Source: Bacteroidales bacterium (GTDB taxonomy: Bacteria > Bacteroidota > Bacteroidia > Bacteroidales > UBA932). Taken from it: 41,177 nucleotides of DNA. Below are positions 18,991 to 27,785 of this stretch, in pieces; position 1 is the stretch's first letter, and each line of letters begins with the position of its first letter. A program made the translations under genes and the position numbers. A model generated the notes under the pieces. That model saw only the letters and a program-made list of their open reading frames with translations, was not told the origin of the DNA and made no database searches. The stretch spans positions 1 through 41,177 of the forward strand of contig JALCST010000019.1 in NCBI GenBank assembly GCA_022653675.1, in the 5' to 3' direction.

Positions 18991-20081
18991 TGCAAATACC
19001 GGGATTTAAGATACTCGACCGTTACATAATCAGGAAATACATCGGAACGTTCCTGCTCTCCATACTTATGGTCATAGGCATCGTCATCGTTTTCGACATA
19101 AGCGAGAAAATAGACGACTTCGTCCAGAAGGAGGCTCCCCTGAAAGCGATAATTTTCGACTATTACGCGAACTTCATCCCGTACATACTGAATATGTACA
19201 GCCCGATTTTCGTTTTTCTGACGGTTATCATATTCACGTCCAAGATGGCATCCGACAGCGAGATAATTGCCATGCTCTCGGGCGGCATGAGTTTCCACAG
19301 GATGATGTTGCCCTATATGATCTCTTCGACCTTCGTTTTCATCATGTCCTTCGTACTTGGAATGTACGTCATACCGCCGGCCAACAAGACCAGGCTCGCT
19401 TTCGAACAAAAATATGTGAAGGCGCGGTTCGCCCCTGCGGCAAGGAATACGCATTACCAGATCGATCCCGGCACGTATGTCTATGTCGAATCTTTTTCGT
19501 CTTGGAACAATACGGCGTACAAATTTACCCTGGAAACTCTGGAAGGCAATAAGCTGAAATCAAAAATCAGTGCCGAATCTGCCGTATGGGATACTACGAA
19601 CGGCAGTTGGAGGCTTCGCAATTGCTTTATCAGGACTTTCCACGGGGCTTCTGAAACAGTAGTGGCCAGGAAGCAGATTGATACGGTCATATCGTTGACC
19701 GCACGGGATTTCTACAGGATGAAAAGCGATGTGCAGACGCTTTCTGCGAAAGATCTCAACGAGCTGATAAATACGCAGAGACTGAGAGGGGACAAAAATG
19801 TGATGTATGCTTTGATAGAGAAGAATACGAGGATCGCAATGCCTTTTTCCGCTTTCATACTGACCATAATCGGAGTTTCTCTCTGTTCCAAGAAACGCAG
19901 GGGAGGTATGGGTCTCAACGTTGGCATCGGCATAGCTCTGAGTTTCACTTATATCCTGTTTATGAGGTTCAGCGAGATGTTCGTATACACGGGCTCGCTG
20001 CCGGCATCCGTCGCACTCTGGTTGCCGAACATAATCTTTTCGATAGTGGCCTTGGTCCTCTACAGGATTGCCCCGAAGTAA
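18990..20081 (+). CDS. LptF/LptG-type (YjgP/YjgQ) permease
   Basis: The protein has 363 residues and belongs to the family of inner-membrane subunits of the LptB2FG ABC exporter, which extracts lipopolysaccharide and hands it to LptC/LptA. It has three N-terminal membrane segments (about 15-35, 55-75 and 95-120), a periplasmic beta-jellyroll-like domain (about 135-260) and three more membrane segments near the C-terminus. This is the usual layout, and RYIIRKYIGTF at the N-terminus is typical. Sequence alone does not distinguish LptF from LptG. I chose ATG 18990, which overlaps the tgt stop, because it gives MQIPGFKILDRYIIRKY; an in-frame ATG at 18948 would place a non-homologous tail inside tgt. 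Pairing of tgt with this permease in one operon is common in Bacteroidota as far as I recall. Confidence 0.88.
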   Translation: MQIPGFKILDRYIIRKYIGTFLLSILMVIGIVIVFDISEKIDDFVQKEAPLKAIIFDYYANFIPYILNMYSPIFVFLTVIIFTSKMASDSEIIAMLSGGMSFHRMMLPYMISSTFVFIMSFVLGMYVIPPANKTRLAFEQKYVKARFAPAARNTHYQIDPGTYVYVESFSSWNNTAYKFTLETLEGNKLKSKISAESAVWDTTNGSWRLRNCFIRTFHGASETVVARKQIDTVISLTARDFYRMKSDVQTLSAKDLNELINTQRLRGDKNVMYALIEKNTRIAMPFSAFILTIIGVSLCSKKRRGGMGLNVGIGIALSFTYILFMRFSEMFVYTGSLPASVALWLPNIIFSIVALVLYRIAPK

Positions 20082-20100
20082 AATTAAAACATTGGTCGAT

Positions 20101-21411
20101 ATGGAAAACACAGCAGTATTGAAAAAAGAGGGTCGCGGTGGCATAGTGTTCCGCCTGATCATCATGAATTTTCTGGAGTTCGCAATCTGGGGGGCGTATC
20201 TCACCTGCATGGGGCGTTATCTCGGTGTACTCGGATTCGGTAAGAAGATAGGGATATTTTATTCCATCCAGGGCATAGTTTCCATCTTTATGCCTGCCCT
20301 GATAGGCATAGTGGCCGACAAATGGATCCAGGCTCAGAAAACTCTGTCTATTTGCCAGCTTCTTGCGGGCATTTTCATGATAGCGGCCTGGTTTTACGGG
20401 AAAACCAATGCCGGTAATGTCCAGTTCGGGCCTCTTTTCACGCTCTATACGATTTCCGTCGCATTCTTCATGCCTACCATCGCATTGACCAATACCGTGG
20501 CCTATGCGATTATGGAAAGGCACGGCATGGATACCGTTAAGGATTTTCCCCCGATCAGGACGTTCGGCACGATTGGGTTCATATGCTCAATGTGGGTCGT
20601 GGATATTTTCAAGTTTCAGACTAATGAGAAGCAATTTCTCGTTTCTGGAATCCTGAGTTTGGCCCTTGCTCTCTATGCCCTTACGCTTCCAAGTTGTCCT
20701 ACGCACGGAAACTCGAACGAAACGATCGCGGAGAAACTCGGTCTTACGGCCTTCAAGCTGTTCAAGAGGCGCGAGATGGCCGTGTTTTTCATTTTCTCGA
20801 TGTTGCTGGGGGTATGTCTGCAGATCACAAACGGGTATGCGAATCCATACATAGGCGATTTCGGCTTCATGCCGAAATATGCCGGCACTTTCGGAGTGGA
20901 ACATGCCAATATTCTGATTTCCATTTCGCAGATTTCGGAAGCATGCTGCATTCTGTTGATTCCGTTTTTCCTAAAGAAATTTGGCATCAAGATAGTTATG
21001 CTCATCGCTATGTTCGCCTGGGTGCTCCGCTTTTTCTTCTTCGGGGTCGGTAATCCGGGGAACGGCTTATGGCTTCTGATACTTTCCATGCTGGTTTATG
21101 GCGTCGCCTTCGATTTCTTCAATATTTCCGGCTCACTTTTCGTAAACCAGGAAACCGACAAAAAGATCCAGGCATCCGCACAGGGGTTGTTCATGTTGAT
21201 GACCAACGGTCTCGGTGCTTCGATCGGGCTCGTCGCAGCACAGGCCGTCATAGACCGTTTCGTAAATGTTCATGCGGCCGACGCTGTTCATATCGCCGCC
21301 CGCATGAAAGGCTGGACACATGCGTGGTTCACCTTCTCGGCTTATGCGCTGGTCGTCGCCATATTGTTCATGATATTGTTTCGCTACAAGCGTCAGAAAG
21401 ATCGTGTCTGA
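20101..21411 (+). CDS. nupG: NupG-type nucleoside transporter (major facilitator)
   Basis: This is an inner-membrane proton-coupled nucleoside importer of the NHS family. It has 436 residues and about 12 membrane segments. The N-terminus FRLIIMNFLEFAIWGAYLTC and the block PALIGIVADKWIQAQK are characteristic of NupG/XapB proteins, as are NTVAYAIMERHG and FPPIRTFGTIGFI. The C-terminal half contains GVAFDFFNISGSLFVNQE. I chose ATG 20101; an in-frame ATG at 20068 would overlap the preceding gene and add a charged, non-conserved leader. The gene starts 19 bases after the permease gene and may share its transcript, although the functions are unrelated. Its 3' end overlaps the convergent vWA pseudogene by 19 bases. 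The exact nucleoside range is not predictable. Confidence 0.88.
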   Translation: MENTAVLKKEGRGGIVFRLIIMNFLEFAIWGAYLTCMGRYLGVLGFGKKIGIFYSIQGIVSIFMPALIGIVADKWIQAQKTLSICQLLAGIFMIAAWFYGKTNAGNVQFGPLFTLYTISVAFFMPTIALTNTVAYAIMERHGMDTVKDFPPIRTFGTIGFICSMWVVDIFKFQTNEKQFLVSGILSLALALYALTLPSCPTHGNSNETIAEKLGLTAFKLFKRREMAVFFIFSMLLGVCLQITNGYANPYIGDFGFMPKYAGTFGVEHANILISISQISEACCILLIPFFLKKFGIKIVMLIAMFAWVLRFFFFGVGNPGNGLWLLILSMLVYGVAFDFFNISGSLFVNQETDKKIQASAQGLFMLMTNGLGASIGLVAAQAVIDRFVNVHAADAVHIAARMKGWTHAWFTFSAYALVVAILFMILFRYKRQKDRV

Positions 21412-22895
21412 AGCGTGTGCCATCTTTCTACCAGATCCAGGAATCCTTCCCGGTATCCGTTAGGGTCGAAAGTGTGGGCCGATGATCCCAGTCCCATTAT
21501 CATTTCGTAATTCGCACTGCCCTTGTATTCGGAGTTGCGAAGTATGAGGCCGTAAGCTGCAACCGATGCTGCGAAGCGCTGATTCTCGGATGAATTTTCC
21601 ATGTCAGGTACCGAGCCTGCCGGATTTACGTCCATGCTCAGCTCTCTTGCTGCTGTCGCTTCTGGCATTTTGTAGCGGAAGTCGAAGGTTGCGATTCTGC
21701 CGTTTCCGTTTGCATCTTGTTCGGGGATTATTTCATAGAGGGCAGTGATCGTCTGGCCTGCCCCGATTTCGCCGGCATCGACGGAATCCTTCTGGAAGTC
21801 GGTGCTGTCCATCACGCGGTTTTCATAGCCTATGAGGCGATATTTCTCTACATAAGACGGGTCGAACGTTATCTGGACCTTGGAGTCCTTGGCTACGGTG
21901 TAGAACTTGCTGCGTTCCTTTACGAATACTTTCTCAAGTTGGGCCTCGTTGTCAACATATTCGTAGTTTCCGTTTCCGTTGTCGGCTATCTGCTCCATCA
22001 TTTCATCATTGAGGTTGCCTGTGCCGACCCCGATGACGGTAAGGTAAATGCCTTTGTCCCTTTTTTCCTTTATCAGTTTGACGAGGTCCTCTGTGGAGGA
22101 AGGCCCGACATTGAAGTCTCCGTCCGTTCCTAGTATTATCCTGTTATTGCCATTCGGGATCAGGTTCTCCTCGGCGATTTTGTATGCCGTTATCAGACCC
22201 TGTGCGCCGGCAGTGCTTCCACCTGCTCCGAGTTTCGATATGGCTGCGTTTATGGTGTTTTTCTCGTCTCCATATGTGGATTTCAGTAGTACCCCGGCTT
22301 CGCCGGCATAAGTCACTATTGCAACCTTGTCCTGTGGCCGCATGGTTTCCGTCATGGCTTTGAAACCAGCCTTTAGTACAGGAAGCTTGTCTTCTTCATC
22401 CATAGATCCTGATACGTCTATCAGGTAGACGAAATTCTGGTATGGGAGCTTATCGTCCGACACGCTCTTCCCTTTGATTCCCAGCCTCAGAAGCTGATGC
22501 CCTTAGGCCCATGGACACTTCGATATTTCGGCATTCAACGATATGTTCTCCCCGTCTTGCGGTTCCGGATAGTCGAAGGTAAAGTAATTGAGGAATTCTT
22601 CTATGCGGACGGCTTCTTTAAGCGGAGTCATGCCTTTGCTTATGAAACGGCGCATGTTGGCGTATGAGGCGCCATCGGCATCGATCGAGAAGGTTGATGA
22701 AGGATTTGATGATGCGGAAATGAAGGGATTTTCCGAATATTTCGCATAGTGTTCGTATTCGCCATTGTCCTCCTGATGATACTTTCCGTTGCCGTTAATA
22801 TCGTTGATTCCGGATCCGCGTTCAAAAGAACATCCGTATAACATAGCTGCTGAGAGCATTGCGATTCCCAATGATAAGATTGCGTTTTTTTTCAT
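21393..22895 (-). pseudogene. YfbK-type von Willebrand factor A lipoprotein gene with in-frame TAA
   Basis: Read through, this frame encodes about 500 residues: lipoprotein signal (lipobox LYGC, Cys22), the N-terminal vWF_A domain (NPFISASSNPSSTFSIDADG), a vWA domain with MIDAS motif DVSGSMDEED and TDGDFNVG, and a C-terminal DUF3520-like part. Codon 131 is TAA (22503-22505), inside the conserved CPW..H block: CPWA-stop-GHQLLRLGIKGK. Both sides are in the same frame, so this is a nonsense change, not a frameshift. As written it yields a 130-residue lipoprotein lacking the metal-binding domain, plus an orphan downstream frame starting at about 22463. The family is surface or periplasmic with poorly known roles. 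The alternatives are sequence error or readthrough. It overlaps the convergent nucleoside transporter gene by 19 bases. Confidence 0.85.
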
Positions 22896-22930
22896 GTCTG
22901 GTGATAATTAAGTTTTCTACGATAATATAA

Positions 22931-22959
22931 ATGCAGGGAATTCTTTTATGCTGCATGCA
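22931..22959. promoter_or_regulatory. Palindromic elements upstream of the mannitol operon
   Basis: ATGCAG (22931-22936) and CTGCAT (22951-22956) form an inverted repeat, and TGCATGCA (22952-22959) is a perfect 8-bp palindrome overlapping the right arm. They sit about 40-65 bases upstream of the mtlA -7 element, a plausible operator position. No regulator gene lies in the operon, so the binding protein is unknown; chance is possible. Confidence 0.25.
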
Positions 22960-22997
22960 ATAGGGGAAAATTGGAAGTTATCTGTAACTATTAAGGA

Positions 22998-23005
22998 TAT
23001 CTTTG
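22998..23005 (+). promoter_or_regulatory. -7 promoter element (TATCTTTG) of the mannitol PTS operon
   Basis: A full TAnnTTTG match lies 18 bases before the ATG at 23024. A TTG at 22971-22973 is a possible -33 element, though the spacing is slightly long. The in-frame TTG at 23003 lies inside this element and so cannot be the translation start. Confidence 0.6.
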
Positions 23006-23023
23006 ACACAAAAAAACACTTTT

Positions 23024-24781
23024 ATGAGAGAGCAGGTGCAAAAATTCGGAAAATTCCTGAGCGGGATGGTTATGCCGAACATAGGAGGTTTTATTGCGTG
23101 GGGCCTTATGGCCGCCCTTTTTATTCCGACCGGATGGATTCCCTGCAAGCCTCTCGCAGGGATTGTCAATCCGGCCCTGAAATATCTTCTTCCACTTCTG
23201 ATCGCATATACGGGGGGAAAAATGGTCTCAGGCGACAGAGGCGGGCTGATGGGGGCCATAGGTACGATAGGCATAATTGCCGGTACCGATATCCCGATGT
23301 TCATAGGGGCGATGGCCATGGGCCCGTTTGCAGGATGGGTGATCAAGCGGTTCGACGGACTTGTGGAAGGCAAGGTGAAACCGGGATTCGAAATGCTTGT
23401 GAATAATTTTTCCGTCGGCATACTGGGTCTTATATGTGCAATAATAGGTTTTTTTGCAGTCGGCCCGGTAGTCGAGGGACTGACGAAGGTACTTGCTTTT
23501 TGCGTGCAGTTCCTTATAAGCCATAGGATACTTCCCCTGGTTTCGATTTTCATAGAACCAGGCAAGGTGTTGTTTCTAAACAATGCCATTAACCATGGTA
23601 TCATGACCCCGATCGGTATAGAACAGAGCAGGGAAGCCGGCCAGTCCATAATGTTCCTGCTGGAAGCCAATCCCGGCTCCGGGCTCGGGGTTTTGGCGGC
23701 GTATTGGGCTTTTGCGAAGGGAAGCGCGAAGACTTCCGCCCCAGGGGCGATAATAATTCATTTTTTCGGAGGAATACATGAAATCTATTTCCCTTATGTG
23801 CTTGCTCTGCCGAGAATAATATTGGCTCCCATACTCGGATCAATGTCCGCCATCCTGTTCTACTCCCTTACGGGTGCCGGACTGGTTGCCCCGGCGTCTC
23901 CGGGAAGCATAATAGCGATTCTTGCGATGGCTCCAAAAGGGAAATTGATTCAGGTCCTTATAGGTGTTTTGATCGCTGCGGTTGTATCTTTTCTGGTTGC
24001 GTCGTTTTTCGTGAAGGACGCAAACCGGAGGGGACTCTTTGACAAGATGGATTTCGGAAGCACGACCGGGAAACGGGAAGTCAGGGTCTATTTCGTCTGT
24101 GATGCCGGTATGGGAAGCAGTGCGATGGGGGCGTCACGTTTCCGCAATGTGATAAGGGATAAGGTTTCCGGAGTGATGGTTTCCAATTGTTCCGTCGATA
24201 GTATCCCTGCAGATTGCGACATTGCCGTATGCCAGGAACAACTTTCGCGAAGAGCGATGAAATCAGCTCCGCAGGCGGAGATAGTGGTTATAGGGAATTT
24301 CCTTACGGATCCGGCACTGGACGATCTGGCGGCGAGACTGGAAAAGGGGACCCTGGAGAGTATGCTTGCTCCCGACGACATAGAAGTCGGGCTTCCTTCC
24401 GAATCGAAGGAAGAAGCTATAAGGAGGGCCGGTGAGAAATTGTTGGAACGCGGAAGGATAAGTCCAGAATATGTACCTGCCATGTTGGAACGCGAAAAAG
24501 AGATCACGACTTACATGGGTGAAGGTGTCGCGATACCTCACGGGACCTCGGAAGCCAAGAGATATGTCCTGAAAACCGGACTTTCGGTCCTTCAATATCC
24601 GGATGGCGTCGATTTCGACGGCGAGAAGGCTTATCTGGTCATCGGGATAGCGGCGGAGGGTGATACGCATGTGGAAATCCTCTCCCATATTGCCGAAATC
24701 CTAGGGGATGAGAGGATTATGGAACGGTTACGCAACGAGAAGGACAGGAATGCAATATGCAATATATTAAAGATACAATGA
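23024..24781 (+). CDS. mtlA: Mannitol-specific PTS permease, EIICBA
   Basis: The protein imports mannitol and phosphorylates it to mannitol 1-phosphate. It has 585 residues with all three domains fused. EIIC (about 1-335) is a multi-span membrane domain with GGIHEIYFPYVL (His252, Glu253). EIIB (about 350-440) has the phosphocysteine Cys359 in VCDAGMGSSAMGAS. EIIA (about 445-585) has the phosphohistidine His506 in GVAIPHGTSEAK. The linkers are shorter than in the E. coli protein (637 residues). ATG 23024 is preferred over TTG 23003, which lies in the promoter. The gene ends by overlapping mtlD through ATGA (24778-24781). Sugar PTS permeases are rare in Bacteroidota, so acquisition by transfer is likely, although codon and base use do not look foreign by eye. 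Confidence 0.95.
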   Translation: MREQVQKFGKFLSGMVMPNIGGFIAWGLMAALFIPTGWIPCKPLAGIVNPALKYLLPLLIAYTGGKMVSGDRGGLMGAIGTIGIIAGTDIPMFIGAMAMGPFAGWVIKRFDGLVEGKVKPGFEMLVNNFSVGILGLICAIIGFFAVGPVVEGLTKVLAFCVQFLISHRILPLVSIFIEPGKVLFLNNAINHGIMTPIGIEQSREAGQSIMFLLEANPGSGLGVLAAYWAFAKGSAKTSAPGAIIIHFFGGIHEIYFPYVLALPRIILAPILGSMSAILFYSLTGAGLVAPASPGSIIAILAMAPKGKLIQVLIGVLIAAVVSFLVASFFVKDANRRGLFDKMDFGSTTGKREVRVYFVCDAGMGSSAMGASRFRNVIRDKVSGVMVSNCSVDSIPADCDIAVCQEQLSRRAMKSAPQAEIVVIGNFLTDPALDDLAARLEKGTLESMLAPDDIEVGLPSESKEEAIRRAGEKLLERGRISPEYVPAMLEREKEITTYMGEGVAIPHGTSEAKRYVLKTGLSVLQYPDGVDFDGEKAYLVIGIAAEGDTHVEILSHIAEILGDERIMERLRNEKDRNAICNILKIQ

Positions 24782-25935
24782 AAAAAGCAGTACAATTCGG
24801 AGCAGGCAACATAGGCCGCGGGTTTATCGGGGAGCTCGAATCCCTTTCGGGTTACCAGGTGGTTTTCGCGGATGTGGTCCAGCCGCTCATCGACGGTATC
24901 AATGCCGACGGGCATTATACCGTACATATTACCGATGTAAAACCAAGGGATATAACCGTCTCTGACATCTCCGCGGTAAATTCGGGTTCGGAAGACATAA
25001 AGGAGGAAGTCGCCTCCGCGGAAGTGATTACTACTGCGGTAGGTCTGGGAGTGTTGCCGAAGATAGCTCCGGCTCTGGCCGGAGCCTTATCCTACAGGTT
25101 TTCGAAGGGGATAAAGGATCCGGTAAACGTAATAGCCTGCGAAAATGCGCTACGTGCTTCTTCGAAACTGAAGGAATTCGTTTACGGCCTATTGTCGGAT
25201 GACGATAAGGCCGAAGCCGACAGGAGCGTCGGATTCGCCGACTGTTCGGTCGACCGTATAGTCCCTCCGATCCGTTCGGCCAACCTTGATGTTTCGGTCG
25301 AGGAGTTTTACGAGTGGAATGTTGAACGGAGCCAAATAGTAGGAACTCCGCCTGTGTTGAAAGGTATGAATCTTGTGGAAGACGTCATGGCTTATGAGCA
25401 GCGCAAATTATTTACACTGAATACGGCGCATGCTGTGGCGGCATATTTCGGATATGCCAAGGGATTTGACACTATAGCGAAGAGCATAGCCGACGAAACG
25501 GTATTTCCGTTCGTAATGGGAGCAGTCCGTGAAAGCGGCGACGCCCTATGCCGGGAGTTCGGTTTCGACCATGATGCCCACTCACATTACATAGATACGG
25601 TTGTAAAACGTTTCAATAATCCGTATCTTACCGACAATGTGACTCGCGTGGGACGCGATCCGCTGCGCAAACTGGGGCCGGAAGACAGGCTTGTCAAGCC
25701 TTTGACGACTGCGCTTAAATACGGTTTGCCGGTCGATTTTCTGATCGTGGGAATAGCTGCCGCACTTCATTATGATTTTACCGGCGACAGGCAGGCGGTC
25801 GAGTTGCAGAAGAAGATTGCGGAAGATGGCATCGCAGGGGTAGTGGCCGATGTGTGCGGGATTCCTGCCTCATCACCGGTCTCTGAACGCATATCGGAGG
25901 AATACGGAAACTTTTCTGAAAGGCTTCATATTTAA
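24778..25935 (+). CDS. mtlD: Mannitol-1-phosphate 5-dehydrogenase
   Basis: This enzyme oxidises mannitol 1-phosphate to fructose 6-phosphate with NAD+, feeding the product of MtlA into glycolysis. The 385 residues match the usual length of about 380. The N-terminal Rossmann motif is AVQFGAGNIGRGFIGE, followed by the family block ITTAVGLGVLPKIAPALA. The C-terminal half contains LNTAHAVAAYFGYAKG, where the conserved lysine and histidine region of polyol dehydrogenases lies, and RVGRDPLRKLGPEDRLVKPL. The start at ATG 24778 overlaps the mtlA stop codon, indicating translational coupling; an upstream in-frame ATG at 24757 would add seven residues inside mtlA. HPr follows after 10 bases. It appears intact, so the pathway enzyme itself is not decayed. 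Confidence 0.95.
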   Translation: MKKAVQFGAGNIGRGFIGELESLSGYQVVFADVVQPLIDGINADGHYTVHITDVKPRDITVSDISAVNSGSEDIKEEVASAEVITTAVGLGVLPKIAPALAGALSYRFSKGIKDPVNVIACENALRASSKLKEFVYGLLSDDDKAEADRSVGFADCSVDRIVPPIRSANLDVSVEEFYEWNVERSQIVGTPPVLKGMNLVEDVMAYEQRKLFTLNTAHAVAAYFGYAKGFDTIAKSIADETVFPFVMGAVRESGDALCREFGFDHDAHSHYIDTVVKRFNNPYLTDNVTRVGRDPLRKLGPEDRLVKPLTTALKYGLPVDFLIVGIAAALHYDFTGDRQAVELQKKIAEDGIAGVVADVCGIPASSPVSERISEEYGNFSERLHI

Positions 25936-25945
25936 TGATTATACT

Positions 25946-26206
25946 ATGAGGGAAAAGAAAATGAAAATAATATCCCCTTTGGGGATGCACGCCAGGCCGG
26001 CGTCCGAATTGGTGAAGATGTTGCGCGGCTGTTCTTCAAAGGTGACTTTTTCCTTCAGGGGTAAGCAGGCAGATGCTTCGAGCATGCTTTCGCTCCTTTC
26101 CCTTGGGTTGAAATGCGGTTCCGAGGTGGATGTCTCAGCCGAAGGACCGGATGAGTTCGATGTGCTGGCCGAAGTGGAAGAATTTATTCTCCATATGGAC
26201 AAATGA
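25946..26206 (+). CDS. ptsH: Phosphocarrier protein HPr
   Basis: HPr carries phosphate from Enzyme I to the EIIA domain of MtlA. With the start at ATG 25946 the protein has 86 residues and places the phospho-histidine exactly at position 15 (SPLGMHARPAS), and a serine at 46 (ASSMLSLLSLGL). Both are canonical positions, which decides this start over ATG 25961. Ser46 is the site that HPr kinase modifies in many bacteria, but the flanking residues differ from the Firmicutes SIM motif, and no HprK gene lies here. The gene begins 10 bases after mtlD and ends 1 base before Enzyme I. A dedicated HPr inside a mannitol operon suggests the phosphorelay arrived as a unit. Confidence 0.93.
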   Translation: MREKKMKIISPLGMHARPASELVKMLRGCSSKVTFSFRGKQADASSMLSLLSLGLKCGSEVDVSAEGPDEFDVLAEVEEFILHMDK

Positions 26207-26207
26207 T

Positions 26208-27722
26208 ATGAGAGTATGCGGCTGTAAGGGCGTTTCGAAGGGTAGGGCAGAAGGCCCTGTTTTCATTGCCAGACGATCCTGTATGCCGTCGGGAAATGGA
26301 GATGTGGCTTCGAATTCAGAATCTTGCGATCCTCAGGCCGAAAAAAGAACATTCGAAGAGGCTGCAAAAGCCGTCGCTGACGAGCTTCATGGACTTTCCG
26401 TCAAATCCGGAATCGACGTTACTTCAGCCGGGCTCTTCTCGGCACATGAGGAAATGGCCCGTGATCCGGCACTCCACGATTCCGTATGTGCATATATAGA
26501 CGGTAAAAGGTTGCGGGCTGAAGAAGCGGTCTCCGGGGCCTGTGCCGATTTTTGTGCGCGACTGGAAGCTTTGGACGATCCTTATATGAGCGGAAGGAGT
26601 GCAGATGTGACAGACGTTTGTAACAGGATAAGGGAAAGAATTACCGGCAGGGGCGCCGGGGTTTTCGGTGCCTTGAAGGAGCCTTCGATAGTCATGGCGA
26701 AAGAATTTTTCCCTTCGGATTTCGCCAAAATGGATTTTTCTTTCGTGCGCGGACTTGTTTCGTGCAGGGGCGGCTACACTTCGCATGCGAGCATAATGGC
26801 GCGTTCGAGGCATATCCCGGCTGCGGTAGGGTTAAGTCCCGAGGATCTCGATAAGATATCGAACGGGGATACCGTCTTCCTCGACGGCGGAAGCGGCGAA
26901 GTTGCCATTTGTCCCGATGAAACCGCAAAGGCCGCATTGGAGGCTGTCCCGTCTCATGCTGTAGGAGACGAGAACTCGGGTTATGACGACGGGTTCGTGA
27001 ATGCTGGTAGCGTCGAAGATGTGGAAAGGGCCATTTCGGAGGGGGCCGAAGGGATAGGCCTGTTCAGGACCGAATTCATATTCCTCCATTCCGAGGGAGG
27101 ATTTCCTTCCGAAGACAACCAGGTTTCCGTCTACAGTCGTGCAGCGAAGGCATGCTGCGGGAAGCCTTTGGTCATACGGACACTCGATATAGGAGGCGAC
27201 AAGCAGTTGCCTTATTTCAAGCTCCCGGCGGAACCGAATCCGTTCCTCGGGATGCGTGGCATAAGACTTTCGCTCGGCTCCATGTCGGACTGTTTCAAAA
27301 CGCAAGTGAGAGCTATAATCCGTGCCTATTCGTCGTTTCCAAATATTGCGGTGATGTTTCCCATGATAGTTTCCACGAAGGAATTCGAGGCCGCCAAGGC
27401 GACTCTTTCCGGATGTGTGGAGGATCTTAGCGGAGAGGGCTTGGAATTCGTTTCGAAGGAGCCGATAAGTACCGGTTGCATGATAGAAACTCCTGCGGCG
27501 GTTTTGCTTGCCGACGAATTGGCATCCGAAGCCGATTTCTTCAGCGTGGGGACCAACGATCTGACGCAATACCTTCAGGCCGCCGACCGCGGCAATCCGG
27601 AGATGGACGGTATATATTCGAGCGGGACGGAGGCCCTGAAGCGGGCTCTCGACATGATTTTCAAGGCGGCTTCCGATCATGGCATACGGTGCCGCATATG
27701 CGGCGAAATAAAACCGGAATAG
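26208..27722 (+). CDS. ptsI: PTS Enzyme I, C-terminally truncated
   Basis: Enzyme I takes phosphate from PEP and passes it to HPr. The protein has 504 residues. The phospho-histidine is His193 in RGGYTSHASIMARS. PEP-site residues are present: Arg in GLFRTEFIF, Arg in IRTLDIGGDK, Glu in CMIETPAAV, and Asn/Asp/Arg in SVGTNDLTQYLQAADR. The catalytic cysteine Cys498 lies in RICGE. The family normally continues about 70 residues past this cysteine (570-575 in total), but here TAG follows after IKPE. Past the stop the same frame reads IPVQIFDIGIGVFRF, which faintly resembles the missing LLGMGLDEFS segment before the next gene begins. The last barrel strand and helix are therefore lost, and activity is uncertain. 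The start one base after HPr is well placed. Confidence 0.88.
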   Translation: MRVCGCKGVSKGRAEGPVFIARRSCMPSGNGDVASNSESCDPQAEKRTFEEAAKAVADELHGLSVKSGIDVTSAGLFSAHEEMARDPALHDSVCAYIDGKRLRAEEAVSGACADFCARLEALDDPYMSGRSADVTDVCNRIRERITGRGAGVFGALKEPSIVMAKEFFPSDFAKMDFSFVRGLVSCRGGYTSHASIMARSRHIPAAVGLSPEDLDKISNGDTVFLDGGSGEVAICPDETAKAALEAVPSHAVGDENSGYDDGFVNAGSVEDVERAISEGAEGIGLFRTEFIFLHSEGGFPSEDNQVSVYSRAAKACCGKPLVIRTLDIGGDKQLPYFKLPAEPNPFLGMRGIRLSLGSMSDCFKTQVRAIIRAYSSFPNIAVMFPMIVSTKEFEAAKATLSGCVEDLSGEGLEFVSKEPISTGCMIETPAAVLLADELASEADFFSVGTNDLTQYLQAADRGNPEMDGIYSSGTEALKRALDMIFKAASDHGIRCRICGEIKPE

Positions 27723-27785
27723 ATACCGGTGCAAATATTCGATATCGGAATAGGCGTTTTCCGGTTTCGGATTGTAATGTATGAT

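Noticed and set aside
23003..23005. TTG as the start of mtlA
   Set aside because: It lies inside the TATCTTTG promoter element, upstream of any likely transcript start; ATG 23024 gives a normal N-terminus.
27713..27730. ACCGG/CCGGT inverted repeat after Enzyme I as a terminator
   Set aside because: The arms are only 5 bp, the loop is 8 bases and no T-run follows, so support is too weak.
27702..27784. Frameshift extension restoring the Enzyme I C-terminus in another frame
   Set aside because: The overlapping frame reads NKTGIDTGANIRYRNRRF, which shows no match to the expected Enzyme I ending; the in-frame continuation past the TAG is the better match and is itself too short.
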